NCBI RefSeq assembly: GCF_017654505.1
Contig: NC_054538.1
Span: forward strand, 24,289,783 to 24,353,782
Reading direction: 5' to 3'
Source of the DNA: Polyodon spathula
Taxonomy: Eukaryota; Chordata; Actinopteri; Acipenseriformes; Polyodontidae
DNA: 64,000 nt
The notes below the pieces were generated by a model that saw only the letters and a list, made by a program, of their open reading frames with translations, was not told the DNA's origin and did not search any database. A program made the translations under genes and the position numbers. Positions 24,918 through 36,962 of this stretch are shown piece after piece (positions within the stretch are counted from its first letter, which is position 1; each line of letters opens with the position of its first letter).

Positions 24918-26530
24918 TGAGGTGATTAAGAAGGGGTTGGAGGAGCTCGTCAGACTGCACTTCTGGCAGGAATCCCACTGTTAACTGCAAGACAAGGAAT
25001 CACAAGTCAATCATGAGAATCACAGTTGTTTTCCAGGGTAAAAATAATTTCTTGTTGTAAAGTGTTATGCAACAGTTGAATTGAGTCCCTTAACTGTGTA
25101 GAAAACACATTTATTAAGACTGATTCACCCCAGAAGGGTAACATTTAGAGCTGTACAAACCGATCATTCGATTGTTCAGATTAAGCTGACGAATTAGGTC
25201 ATTGTGGATTAGGCTAACATACAGCTGCTTGGATTAATGTGGACTCCTGTTCTCTAGAATCTAAGAAAAGCAGCAATCATCAGAAATCCAAGCAGCTTCT
25301 TCTTCACTTGTTTCACTTTTTTTATTTTTTATTTATTGCATTTATACAGTGCTTTTTACACAAAAGTGTTGCAAAGCACTGTACAGTAGATAGCAAAAAT
25401 AAAGAACAAACTACAATACATGCCACACATCCAACTGTTATAATCAGACCATTGAATGGTAAATTAGCCTAATAAACACCAATGATCTGATTGTCCGCAT
25501 CTGATTTCTGTGGAGAACTCAATCTGAAAATTTAATTATAGGTTAATTTTCAGCAGCACTAAATAGATGGAAAAATCATTGAAGTTACAGTTACACTATC
25601 TGGCCACCGGGAGGCAGCAATTTCCAGGACCAAGACTACAGTATAATGTGCATCCTGTGGATAACACTCTTGGTCTTAGGTAACATTCCTTGTATAATGC
25701 ACACCTTATGCGCAGAGCACAGTTCTTGTATAGTATTATATAAAAAACACCAAATATAAAATACCCGAGTATACTGTGCAACTTATATAAAAAGGACAAC
25801 CCTTATGGAACAGATAACCTGCACAGAAATTCTCCCAGTATTTGTAAAACGGAGCATGTTATATTCTATATTTATTATAACTAGAGCAGCCAGTATATAT
25901 AATTTTTGGATACACATTTTACACATCACCGTTAAAGTAATTAGGAATTGATGACATCAATCACATCCTACCTAAGATGACAAAACTATTGGAGACTGCA
26001 AAAAAATAATGAGTACAAGACTTTAAACTGGATCAAATTAAAATCAACCAATAATGCCCATACAGTGTTTCATAACAACCAGTTAAGGACTGTGAAGAGC
26101 AGTTAGGAACTTAAAGAAAAGTCAATTTTATATTAAAATGGGTTTTTGTACCCTGCGTGAAACCGGCTGACTCAACATACTTTATGACATCATGAACTGT
26201 CCATTCTTGCATCTTTAATATCCACTAGGGAAGCTAGAATAAAAAAACAAATCACAATACCACATACCGAAGTAAAACAGTAAGCCAAAGTTAATTACAA
26301 AAATGTTCTGGTTAATGCCTCCTTCATTGTTATTCCACACAAACAAAATCAGCAAGGCAAAGAATTATATTGTAAAAAATATGCTGTTACAAAACTGAAT
26401 ACAGCTTCTGAATAGTATCCTTGAATCACTTTATAATTTATATTACTTTTTTTCTTGAAAATAATTACACAAATTAGCTTTTATAAGGAAAAATTAAATG
26501 TATTATGTATACTCCCCTTAGGACTATTTC
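24916..26530. other. Unassigned sequence with a small hairpin
   Basis: ATACAGTGCTTT (25345-25356) can pair with AAAGCACTGTAC (25373-25384). Repeated TATAATG(T/C)(G/A)CA-like words occur at 25640-25790. No gene recognised. Confidence 0.4.
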
Positions 26531-26538
26531 ACTGTGGT

Positions 26539-26598
26539 ACCCACACACACACATTCACACACACACACACACACATACACACACACACACACACACAC
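26539..26598. repeat. (CA)n microsatellite
   Basis: CA units with TTCA and TACA interruptions. Confidence 0.95.
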
Positions 26599-26864
26599 GG
26601 CACTGGCACTTGGGGCCAATGAGGGAGGGGCTACTGAGTGTGAGGCTGTGGATGGAGGAGAAGTCTTTTTGAAGGAAAGGATCCTACTCCAGGTTTTGCG
26701 GTCTTCTAGAGGATTTTTAAAGGGGTGAAGGTAGAATGATTTGGAATCTGAAGGACACTTTTGTAAATATTTTATTAAACTGTTGACAGGTGTTACAGAT
26801 GGTTCTGGCCTTGGTTGCAAAGGTATGTGCTTCTTTGATGGACCCAGATTCAGTTCAAATTCAA

Positions 26865-27112
26865 TTCAAAATGCCCATTGATGATGGGAATGAGAATGTA
26901 GAGATGGGAGCCCAGCTAACAAGATTTAAGTTTTTGCAGGTATCAGGCTTTAAAGACTCACCCACACCTGTGAGCAGAAACTGACTCATTGAGAGAAGAA
27001 ACTGACCCAAGACTGTCACAACTACTGGAAACAGGCTGATCTTTGGGCAACAAATTGAACATTTGTGAAACTGCAACAATGATTGTAATGACTGTAGTGT
27101 GTTTTAAATAAT
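26865..27112 (+). repeat. Unclassified interspersed repeat, copy 1
   Basis: It matches the reverse complement of 60310-60612 over about 250 bp. Shared blocks include GATGATGGGAATGA, GATGGGAGCCC, GCAGGTATCAGGCTTT and TGACCCAAGACTGTCA. Each copy has an open frame through DDGN.NV.MGA.LT, but the frames disagree elsewhere. It ends against the piggyBac element at 27113. Confidence 0.7.
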
Positions 27113-27116
27113 TTAA

Positions 27117-27784
27117 CCCTTTGAGTAGTACGAACATACTGGTACCTCATTGAATTAATGGTCCCCAGGGAGTACGAACAAAGAGGTACGTTTTGCAAAT
27201 TCTGAGCTTTGAACTTGATCTTTGAACTTGATTTACTGAATCTACCAAACACCTGCTGTGATACTCTAACACTAGTAACACCTTGTAGTGGTCTCTTGTG
27301 CCATCTGCCAGATATTTATGGAATTACACATAACAAACCCAGTCACAAAACGTCAACAATGTCTGGAAAACGGTGAAAAATGCTCTGTGGGAAAGAAGTA
27401 CTAGAAATTATATTGAATTCCGATTGTGCTTTAAATTATTCTACTGAATCAGGTATCAGTGAAGAATATTTATATTCAACATCAAGTTACAGGCGTCCAG
27501 CGAAGACTTCGTTTTGTTGATTGTGCAACAAAGTCGCTCAAGTGGTATTAAAAGTTATTGTTCCACTTGCTTGACATGGCCGTGTTGATCGCCTTCATCC
27601 GCCACAAAACTTCATCTCAAAAAACGATCAGAAACCCAAGCAGCTGCTTCTAGAAAATATCACACAAGGCAGGAGTGATCCAGTCGAGGAGACGCCCAAG
27701 CACAGACAATGTGACAAAGATCATTGACTTACATTTTCCTCACTGCCTTCACCCTCACCACGTGATTACCCAGATATGATGTAT

Positions 27785-27852
<68 letters not shown>

Positions 27853-28133
27853 GTTTTTTTTTTATTCGGGACATGTTGTGCTTGATCCGGATCGTTGTTT
27901 ATTGATTACCTATTTTTGTCAAAACCTTTCACAATGACAAAATAACGATTAATATTTATTTGTTTTGTTTAATTACGATAAGAAATAGTTGTTTACATAT
28001 TTTCATTGTGTAATAAATTGCTAATAGGCCTACTAACAAATGTGTCGATGTGAGCAGTGTAAATATGAAAATTAAAAATTAAACTCACACCAGTGGGACC
28101 ATCACAACATGCTAAAACTCACTAATCAAAGGG
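27117..28133 (+). mobile_element. piggyBac-type element, internally decayed
   Basis: It begins CCCTTTGAGTAGTACG and ends AATCAAAGGG. Both sides are flanked by TTAA (27113-27116 and 28134-28137), the diagnostic piggyBac target and duplication. At 27359 an ATG opens a short reading frame, stopped after five codons. Reading through, the next stretch (GKEVLEIILNSD...) has the acidic and serine-rich look of a piggyBac transposase N-terminus. Several stops follow, and a TC microsatellite (27788-27850) occupies the middle. At 1.0 kb against about 2.4 kb for autonomous elements it is a deletion derivative. Confidence 0.82.
27788..27850. repeat. (TC)n microsatellite inside piggyBac element
   Basis: About 31 TC units. 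Confidence 0.98.
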
Positions 28134-28137
28134 TTAA

Positions 28138-30131
28138 AACCAGTAGAAAATATTATTAGTAGATCTGTGTAAGGCCTGTGAAAGAAAGTTCATTGCATTG
28201 AAGGTCAGACTGACCTGCTGAAAGTTCCAAACCTCCCTTATCAGAAAAAGCATTTTTTTAATTCAGAGTCTCAAAACATTCCAGCGATCCAGCGAAAGCA
28301 GAATGGCAGAATCTATGTAGGACAGTTAATATTCTAGAAGCAATCGAACTAGGTTTGATTATAGTAAATAAAAAACAAAAGCTTTTAAATAAATAAGAAA
28401 CCTAATATAATAACATTAAGTAAATGTATGAGCCATCTTACGTTTTAATAGTCAAGGTTGCATTTGATTAAAAATTAACCTCTTGCCTTCTGTGTATATC
28501 AATGAAGTAAAACAGAATTGCAATTTATAAGAGATTGCTATATTGACACACCTGAATTAGAATTATATGTTATAAAATCACTTAAAGTATAAACTGTAAC
28601 TTTACATATACAGTGAACTAACGTTGTAACCTCGTTCTCACCTGCTTGTAGTAAAAGCAGTTTTGAAGATGACTCATTGGTGTTGGCCAGTGAAGCAAGG
28701 ATTTTTGATGGTCTGTGATTTAATAGCCAAGATCCTTTCTATAATGAGCGATCTCGTTAATATTAGTGAATGGAAATACCTTTCGGATAACAGAAGATAG
28801 GTGTTTATCTTAGAATAATCATTTTCTAAATATAACATAAATGAATTAGAACCTGGCAGGAAGAGATGAGAAGGGAATGCGTAGGATGAGTTAATACATT
28901 AAGTTAGATATTGGTTTGAAATAAAGAGTATTGACAAATGCTTACGATAGTGTTTCATATTAATCAACCCTAAATTTGGCAAAACACAGAGGTTGTCTTA
29001 AAACCTGCTATAACTGGATTTTGTATGAACAGTGGTCAGACTTAGTTCAGCCACTATAACACTATGGCATTCTAATATAATAATGATATAGCCTATATTT
29101 AGATATAAATAACTGGACATTCCACTAAAAGCTTAAAAGAGTTATTAATGGAGTAAAATAATATTACAATTTCTAGGATACTGAAGTAACTTAATTAGAA
29201 ATACATCTTATAATGCAATTTGAAGTTAAATTGTTGAAAGCACATAGTAAAAGTTTTTTTTATAACAGAAGCATGGCGTTGACAATATTGTAAATATACT
29301 GTTAAGATACATTTGAAATAAAGGTAATTTAATTAATTCAATTTAAGAATTAGTTCAGTTTCTCCAGCTAGGCGAGGGGTCTTTTAGACATTACAATATC
29401 AATTAAACCAAAAAAATACACGTTTAGTTTATATAAAGATGTCACTGCAGTAATAAACAGAGGTACTTATTTGCAGAGAGAGAGCTGTGAGGTTTGAAAG
29501 TGAAATAAATCATTTTAGGATCTACAGTTTTTCTGTAGATGTTTGTCTCAGATACATAGTATAATTCTGGAAGGGCATTAGACCTTCAAAAGATAAGGTT
29601 TGGTCTTTGACACCTCAAAGCAGGATTCGGTGTTGGCTCTTAAAAGCTGGATTCGCCAACCTTGAATAATAACCAACGGAAGGTGCTTTATGAAAGACAG
29701 GAGTCTGTATCTCATTATATTCTAAGAAAATAATGCAAGCTTAGTTATAAAAATTAGGATGTAATTTTTTTTTTTTTTTTGTATTAAAAAGATACCGGTC
29801 CAGGTGTCGATTGAATTTGCCAAAAAATGATTTAATGCGATTAATTTGGAAAAGTGCTTACAGTGGAGTTTCATATTAATTACAACACTAGCCCTGGCAA
29901 GTAAACAGGGTGTCTGAAATTTGTTTGTGCTGGCGAATATTTAGAAACAGAGAGAGAGAGGTCAGGTTTGATCCAAGCATGGTACAAGTTAATAGAAGGC
30001 TATTATATTTAACATATTTATTATAACCTGAATTTAAATGAAAATAAGTGGACTTCCCATTGTATGCTTAGTGATCCTATTCAAAGCCTTATGATAAACC
30101 CCTACACTCTTTGTCAAATACTTTATTAACA
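28138..30131. other. Unassigned intergenic sequence
   Basis: About 2 kb of AT-rich DNA. There is a T run near 29767-29780. No coding or repeat pattern recognised. Confidence 0.5.
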
Positions 30132-30292
30132 CACATAATATATATATATATATACCCATACACACACACACACACACACACATATACATATATATATATA
30201 TATATATATATCCCCCCCTACGAATATATAGAGATATATATATATATATATATAGATATATATATATATATATATCCCTATTTAATTAATAG
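30132..30292. repeat. Complex TA/CA/TATAGA microsatellite
   Basis: Mixed tract of TA units, a CA block (30160-30182), a C7 run (30212-30218) and TATAGATA units. Confidence 0.93.
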
Positions 30293-30774
30293 AATTAAAT
30301 AGATCTGGTCTTACATATTAAAACATTGTATTGTATTTGGTAGCAAGGGCCTTGTGAACTCCAGTTCACCTCATTTTTAGGGAAAGGAGGGGTGGAAGAT
30401 AGTGAACCATGAGCTCACATTCAGTTAATTTTGAAAACAGAGTTGACCGGATCCTTCTAGAAAATATCATTAACTCAAAGATAGGAACTGTCAAGGCAGA
30501 TTGATGATCAAATTTAATTGGGACTCCTGATGTATTAATGGAGAGAGAAAACCAAGGTAAAACCCCAGTCAAGTATCATGTGACTTTCTATCTACAAGTT
30601 GTGTGAAACATGCTCTGAAGATCTCTTAAAAACTGATTGCTGTTTGGTCGTATTCACAAGTCTCTATCTTTTGAAGACTTCTTATACTGGAAGGTAAGCA
30701 TATATTAGAATTTAATATCTTTTATATCGATGCATCGCTATAATGTATAGAAATTATGTTTTAGTCTTAAGAGA

Positions 30775-30807
<33 letters not shown>

Positions 30808-30829
30808 TATATATATATATATATATACA
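30775..30829. repeat. (TA)n microsatellite, left flank of Tc1 element
   Basis: About 27 TA units with one GA interruption. It touches the left terminus of the Tc1 element. A second TA tract touches the right terminus. Confidence 0.96.
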
Positions 30830-32335
30830 TACACTGAACAAAAATATAAACGCAACATGTTAAGTGTTGGTTCCATGTTTCATGAGCTGAAATAAAAGAT
30901 CCCAGAAATTTTCCATAAACACTAAAAGCTTATTTCTCTCAAATCTTGTGCACAAATTTGTTTACATCCCTGTTAGTGAGCATTTCTCCTTTGCCAAGAT
31001 AATCCATCCACCTGACAGGTTTGGCATATCAAGAAGCTGTTTAAATAGCATGATCATTACACAGTTGCACCTTGTGCTGGGGACAATAAAAGGCCACTCT
31101 CAAATGTGCAGTTTTGTCACACAACACAACGCCACAGATGTGTCAAGTTTTGAGGGAGCGTGCAATTGGCATGCTGACTGCAGGAATGTCCATCAGAGCC
31201 GTTGCCAGAGAATTGAATTTTAATTTCTCTACCATAAGCTGCCTCCAACGTCGTGTTAGAGAATTTGGCAGTACGTCCAACAGGCCTCACAACCGCAGAC
31301 CACGTGTAACCATGCTAGCCCAGGACCTCCACATCTGGCTTCTTCACTTGCGGGATCGTCTGAGACCAGCCACTCGGACAGCTGATGAAACTGTGAGTTT
31401 GCACAACTGGAGAATTTCTGCACAAACTGTCAGAAACCGTCTCAGGGAAGCTCATCTGCGTGTTTGTCGTCCTCACCAGGGTCTTGACCTGACTGCAGTT
31501 CGGTGTCGTAACCGACTTTAGGTGGCAAATGTTCACCTTTGATGGCCACTGGCACGCTGGAGAAGTGTGCTCTTCACGGATGAATCCCAGTTTCAACTGT
31601 ACCGGGCAGATAGCAGACAGCATGTATGGTGTCGTGTGGGTGAGAGGTTTGCTGATGTCAACTTTGTGAACGGAATGCCCTGTGGGGCGGTGGAGTTATA
31701 GCATGGGCAGGCATAAGCTACGGGCAACGAACACAATTGCATTTTATCGATGGCAATTTGAATGCATAGAGATAATGTGACGAGATCCTGGGGCCCATTG
31801 TCGTGCCATTCATCCGCCGCCATCACCTCATGTTTCAGCATGATAATGCACGGCCCCATTTCGCAAGGATCTGTACACAATTCCTGGAAGCTGAAAATGT
31901 CCCAGTTCTTCCATGGCCTGCATACTCATCAGACATGTCAAACATTGAGCATGTTTGGGATGCTCTGGATTGACGTGTACGACAGCGTGTTCCAGTTCCC
32001 ACCAATATCCAGTAACTTCGTACACCCATTGAAGAGGAGTGGGGCAACATTCCACAGTCCATAATCAATATCCTGATCAAATCTATCTAAAGGAGATGTG
32101 TCGCGCTGCATGAAGCAAATGGTGGTCACACCAGATACTGACTGGTTTTCTGATCCACGCCCCTACCTTTTTTTAAGGTATCTGTGACCAACAGATGCAT
32201 ATCTGTATTCCCAGTCATGTGAAATCCATAGATTAGGGCCTAATGAATTTACTTCAATTGACTGATTTCCTTGTATGAACTGTAAATCAGTAAAATCTTT
32301 GAAAGTGTTGCATGTTGCATTTATATTTTTGTTCA

Positions 32336-32340
<5 letters not shown>
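30830..32340 (+). mobile_element. Full-length but inactive Tc1-like transposon
   Basis: The terminal inverted repeats are ACACTGAACAAAAATATAAA on the left and its complement on the right. They bound about 1.5 kb, the standard Tc1 size. The transposase starts at 31114 and reads through the paired helix-turn-helix region ([20 protein letters not shown]) to a stop at 31519-31521. A further reading frame after the stop keeps the first catalytic block (VLFTDESQF, near 31566). Additional stops and an indel follow near 31680 before a recognisable second catalytic region (QHDNARPH-like, near 31840) and a C-terminal part (near 31925). From memory the sequence is very close to a Tc1 family widespread in salmonids and other fish. 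Target TA sites are hidden by flanking TA repeats. Confidence 0.95.

Positions 32341-32408
<68 letters not shown>
32341..32408. repeat. (TA)n microsatellite, right flank of Tc1 element
   Basis: About 34 TA units directly after the right terminus. Confidence 0.98.
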
Positions 32409-32410
<2 letters not shown>

Positions 32411-32779
32411 GTTCTAAAATTTAGCGGTGGGAGATTTTTGCTTTTAGTATTGAGGTATAAATGCTGTTAAACTTGTAAAGCACTGGATCGTCCCGACTAC
32501 TTTTTACTTGGAATTTATGCTGGTCTGCACAACCAACCAATCCAATTTTTAAAGCATTTAATAAACCAAAAGAGTACTAACACTGCTCTGATTCGTAAAC
32601 TGTGTGATTTTCTTGAATATTAAAAAAGTTGTCTGGACATATAGTCAGCCCAGTGCACGAACAAAACCACTACAGAAGTATAAAACATCTCTGTCCTCCT
32701 TAAACCTCTCCCCTGGGTTTAAGAGTGTGCTCAGAGTATATATATATATGCATAAAGAGTACATTACAGATTCTTGACA

Positions 32780-32975
32780 CAGGGCACATAGAATCACCAA
32801 GCTGGGCACACGTAACCACAAGTATTTGCACGGTTGATCTCATTGACATCTTTATGGTTTTTTGTTTGCTCATGAAGCAAACGGGTCACAGACTCCAGAT
32901 CATTTTCATCTGTACTGATGACAAACGCCTTCTGTGTCAGGTTGCGCCATCCCTCCCATCCACAGCGAGCAAAAT
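32780..32975 (-). other. Unidentified coding-like segment
   Basis: The minus strand stays open for about 60 codons from roughly 32970 to 32786. It reads KAFVISTDENDLESVTRLLH, then HEQTKNHKDVNEINRAN. Its composition (charged, amphipathic) is more protein-like than the surroundings, but I do not recognise a family. It may be part of a transposase. A hAT fragment lies 200 bp away on the other strand. Confidence 0.3.
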
Positions 32976-33183
32976 AGAATTACATTTTTTTTTTTTTTTT
33001 AACGCACATTAATCGCACTCCCCTGTCTTGACCATCTTAGCATACCGTTATTAATTTCCTGCAGCACCATTTTAATACACTCGCATGCATGTCAGGATTG
33101 AATGATTGCAGTCATCGTTTGAATATAAAATTAGTCACAAAAACACATTATGTAGCAATGCACTCAAACTAAAGGCCTTGTGA

Positions 33184-33535
33184 ATGGGAAGTTTATTTTT
33201 TAAAAACATTGACGCTTCATTGGACAGAAAGAGGGTTACTTGTATCTACTGTCAAAGTGAGTTCCACTTTCAGTATCACAGAAGTGCATCTAGTCTGCTG
33301 TACCACCTGCGTGCTAAACATGCTTTCACTTCTCAAAATACACTTTCTAGTAGTTCTTCTGCTACAGATAACAACAATACTACAACAAATTAAACCTGTC
33401 AGTTTCGACAAAGTACTCTTATTAATTCAAGAATCACGAATCACACCCACGATACTTACAACCAGTGCTGTTACAAAGTGGACAGCTACTGACTACAGCC
33501 CCTTTAACAATGCAGCTTTGTTTTATTTATTTTAA
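33184..33535 (+). pseudogene. hAT/ZBED-type transposase N-terminus with BED zinc finger
   Basis: The first frame (33184-33393) reads RVTCIYCQSEFHFQYHRSAS then LLYHLRAKH, a BED zinc finger with the C-x2-C...H-x4-H spacing. After a frameshift near 33370-33390 the second frame carries TKWTATDYSPFN, resembling the motif (W-x-A-T-D-x-x-P-F) that follows the BED finger in hAT transposases and domesticated ZBED proteins. The catalytic DDE and C-terminal dimerisation regions are absent. Directly after it come an ATT microsatellite and a LINE fragment. No terminal repeats were found. Confidence 0.75.
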
Positions 33536-33633
33536 ACAATGTTATTTACAATTATGGAGGATATAACCTTTACTCAGTGAATGTTTTGTTTTATTTATGC
33601 AATTTGAAGTTATGAATAAAATATACATTTATT

Positions 33634-33641
33634 TATTATTA

Positions 33642-33690
<49 letters not shown>
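33634..33690. repeat. (ATT)n microsatellite
   Basis: About 18 trinucleotide units. Confidence 0.97.
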
Positions 33691-33692
<2 letters not shown>

Positions 33693-33759
33693 AATGGCAA
33701 TGAAAAACATCAGTTTATGAGTAAAGGAAACTGGTCATTTTAAATGCAGTAAGGTGAAA

Positions 33760-34165
33760 TAAACTGACTCCATCTATGACCTAGGAGTTTATGTTGTTTC
33801 AGAAATGTCTTCATCTATGTGGGGAAGCTATAAAAAAGGTCAACAAGATGCTTGAATATATAGTGAAAAGTTTTGAATTTAAATAAAGGGAAGTAATGTT
33901 AAAACTTTACAATGCATTAGTAAAACCTAATCTAGAATATTGTATTCAGTTCTGGTCACCTCGCTACAAAAAGGATATTGCTGCTCTAGAAAGAGTGCAA
34001 AGAAGAGCTTCCAGAAATAGTCCTGGTTTAAAAGGCATGTTGTATGCAGACAGGCTAAAAGAACTGAACCTATTCAGTCTTGAACAAAGAAGACTACGCA
34101 GCCATCTGATTCAAGCATTTAAAATTCTAAGAGGTATAGACAAAAAAAAAAAAGTTGACAGTTGA
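33760..34165 (+). pseudogene. CR1/L2-type LINE reverse transcriptase C-terminal fragment
   Basis: The frame 33896-34165 carries LVKPNLEYCIQFWSP then ALERVQRRA and LKELNLFSLEQRRLR, the hallmark downstream region of CR1/L2-like ORF2 proteins. Upstream, in other frames, the KDLGV-like start (near 33780) and the MLEYI-type block (33850) are visible, showing frame breaks. It ends at an A run near 34144 without the TTCTTATG tail seen on the related copy at 49295-49745. Confidence 0.88.
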
Positions 34166-34402
34166 CTGTTTAGAAGCATTTCAAGACAAAATTTGTATGA
34201 TTTTTTTACTTTTGATTTTAGTGTTGCTAACCTAGTTTCCCATTTACCTTATTTACATTTTTTTTTTATTTAAACACTGTATTAAAAAAAAATATACTGT
34301 TTTTTTTGTTTTACTAGATTTGAACAGAAGCGATATTAGTTATTTATTGGACATGCACAATCCATCAATTTGTGACTATTAAAACATGAAGATTGATATA
34401 AA

Positions 34403-34404
<2 letters not shown>

Positions 34405-34488
<84 letters not shown>
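34405..34488. repeat. (TA)n microsatellite
   Basis: About 42 TA units. Confidence 0.98.
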
Positions 34489-34492
<4 letters not shown>

Positions 34493-34857
34493 ATAAGCAA
34501 AAGAAAAAACATATTTGGTCTTTGCAGAATTTGATGGTATATGTATTATGTATTTTCGTTAAAAAAAAAAAAAAGTACAAAATACAAAGAAATTTGACAG
34601 GTTATACACATCCTTTAAAAAAAACCTGGTGTTCAGCAGTTACAAAACTGAAAGAATGTCAAAAGAAATCAGAATTCCACAAAGCAGCAGTAATAGCTGG
34701 CAAAGATTTTGTATTTGTGGTGCAACAAACTAAAACACCTGTATATGAATCCAGCTTATAAAGAGGCAGAAGCTATTCTTACATTTAAATGACTCTAAGT
34801 ATTGCGTATTATAGTTGTATTTAGTATGTTACTTACATTTACTAGCAAATGTGTGCC

Positions 34858-35190
34858 AAACTGCATTGGAAGGAACATTTCCTTAAAGAATGTTATACAT
34901 TTGATGAGGTAAGGTGGGGTCACAGGGAACCTTTTGTCTATCTTGAAGAATTTAGTGAGCCTGTCAAGCTACAAGGCTAGATCCGCCCATGTTAGTCGCT
35001 AATTGATTTATTGTGTTCACTATTAAATAAAACCAAAACCCTATCCTATATTTTTTTTTATTGTGTGTGTGTGTGTGTTTTGTGTAACGGGGAGGGGGTA
35101 AGTTCAATTTTAAGCAGGACAAGGAGATATTTCTAGCATTTTATCCTTTGGACAAGAAGTTTTTTTTTTTCAAAAATCGCACACTCCTGG
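34858..35190. mobile_element. hAT-type non-autonomous element, left end missing
   Basis: About 330 bp match 50200-50499 in the same orientation. Shared blocks include AAGGTGGGGTCACAGGGAAC, TATCTTGAAGAATTTAGTGA and AAATAAAACCAAAACCCTA. The right end, CAAAAATCGCACACTCCTGG, corresponds to the right terminus of that element. The left terminus (CAGGGGTGTGC...) is not present here. Confidence 0.7.
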
Positions 35191-35194
35191 TCCA

Positions 35195-36035
35195 AAGTGT
35201 TGTCTCAGACATATCTGCATATTCAAAACTGAAGTATAAATCAATTGATTCTCAACAAAAGGAAATGGGGACCAGTCATAGTTCTGCTCATCAGCTTCAC
35301 AGTAGTTACATGACTCAACAGGTTAACAGTCAAAAGGCAGGTGATATATGTAGTGAGCAGCTAAAACCTGTTGACCTCAGTGAACAGTTCCAGAGATAGT
35401 CAATGAATTATAAGATCGACATCCCTTGCAACCATCATTTCTAATATTAAAAGGAAAGAAATCTGTAGTTGGCTGGGCAGCCGCTTCCAATTTCACACTC
35501 CTTAATGAAACCCTCACTCCTGCTCTTCGTGTCATCAAACTGCATTAAAAAGTCATTATAATACTGCTGTTGCGTATATAGGAAAAATCATTATTTTACT
35601 TGGCTGGGGTGATGTTTCTGGTCTAATTAATTATTGGGAAGCTGGTAACATACACACAAGATACTTTCATAATAATTTAAAATCTACACCACAAGGGTCC
35701 ATGGAGTCTATCAAACTGCACCAACATCCCCAGCTGACATGAAAAAGGTGCACTACAGACTTAATTTCCAAAGCAATCAATTCCATCATTGTATGAAATC
35801 ACAATAGGGAGAACTGTTATTTAAACAAGTGCCAGTGCAGAAGCCAATAGTTTCCTAAGAGTGAACATATATTGATTTTTAGCATCTTGACTTTTATATC
35901 TGTCATATTTGATGCAGTTAAAACATATATAAATAAATAAATAAGTCATATTTAAACCTTTTCAAAGAAGAAAGACAGCAGAATATATTTCTGTGGCCTA
36001 GTACAAGCTTGCTTTCATTGAGGGGTTCTGAGTTT
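35195..36035. other. Unassigned sequence
   Basis: No repeat partner or coding signal recognised. Confidence 0.5.
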
Positions 36036-36821
36036 GAAAAGGGCATGTAATATGAGTGCTTGTCTGAATCTGAGGCCCAACTACTAGTAAATCAAGGACT
36101 GCTGTGTCTTGCCTATAATTTTGGCTAGCATGGCTGCAAGAGGAGACCTCAGTGACTTTGAAAGAGGGGTGATTGTTGGGGTGCGTTTGCCAGGAGCTTC
36201 AGTGACCAAGACAGCCAACTTGCTGATGTTTCATGAGTAATGTTGTCTAAGGTGATGCCAGCATGGAACTCCAAGAGAAAGACATCATCAGCAAAGGGCA
36301 ACAGTGGGCTGAAGCGCATACTCCAGGATTGTGATATCCGTGCATTAATTCAAAGTGCAAGGTAAAACAGGCGAGCAACTGCAGATCAATTGACTGCAAA
36401 TTTCAACCTGGGGCGCGAGCAGCCAGTTTCATCAAAAACGGTCCGCCGAAACTCCAGAGCGGGATACCATAGTTGGGTTGCAGTGCACAAACCGCTCATC
36501 ACACCTGGCAATGCACATTTACGAGTCCAGTGGTGCAAAGAGCACAGGCAATGGACTACTGAGCAGTGGAGAAATGTGATATGGTCAGATGAATCATCCT
36601 TCACCATGTTCTCAACAAATGGACGAGTGCATGTGTGGCGCAAACCTAAAGAACTCTACAGCCTTGAGTGCTTGGTTCCAACAATGAAGGGTTCTAGTGG
36701 TTCCATAATGTTGTGGAGCGCATTTTCCTGGGATGGTTTGGGTGCACTCTTCCCTTAGAAGGCAAGATCAATGTTAATCGCTACTTAATGGTACTTCACC
36801 CCATGTTGCCATGGTACAGCC

Positions 36822-36869
36822 GGGGGGTGGGGTGGGGGGGGTGGGGGTGGGGGGGGGGGGGGGGGGGGT
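36822..36869. repeat. G-rich tract with a run of 20 G
   Basis: Several G runs separated by single T residues, ending in G20 (36849-36868), within the transposase gene. It has clear G-quadruplex potential. Confidence 0.95.
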
Positions 36870-36962
36870 GTCTTCCAGGATGACAATGCCCCCATCCACA
36901 GAGCATGTGTGGTCGCCCAATAGTTTGGTGAGCATGACACTGATGTTATCCATATGTCATGG

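Noticed and set aside
30132..30292. CRISPR-like or satellite array
   Set aside because: Simple TA/CA sequence without unique spacers of regular length.
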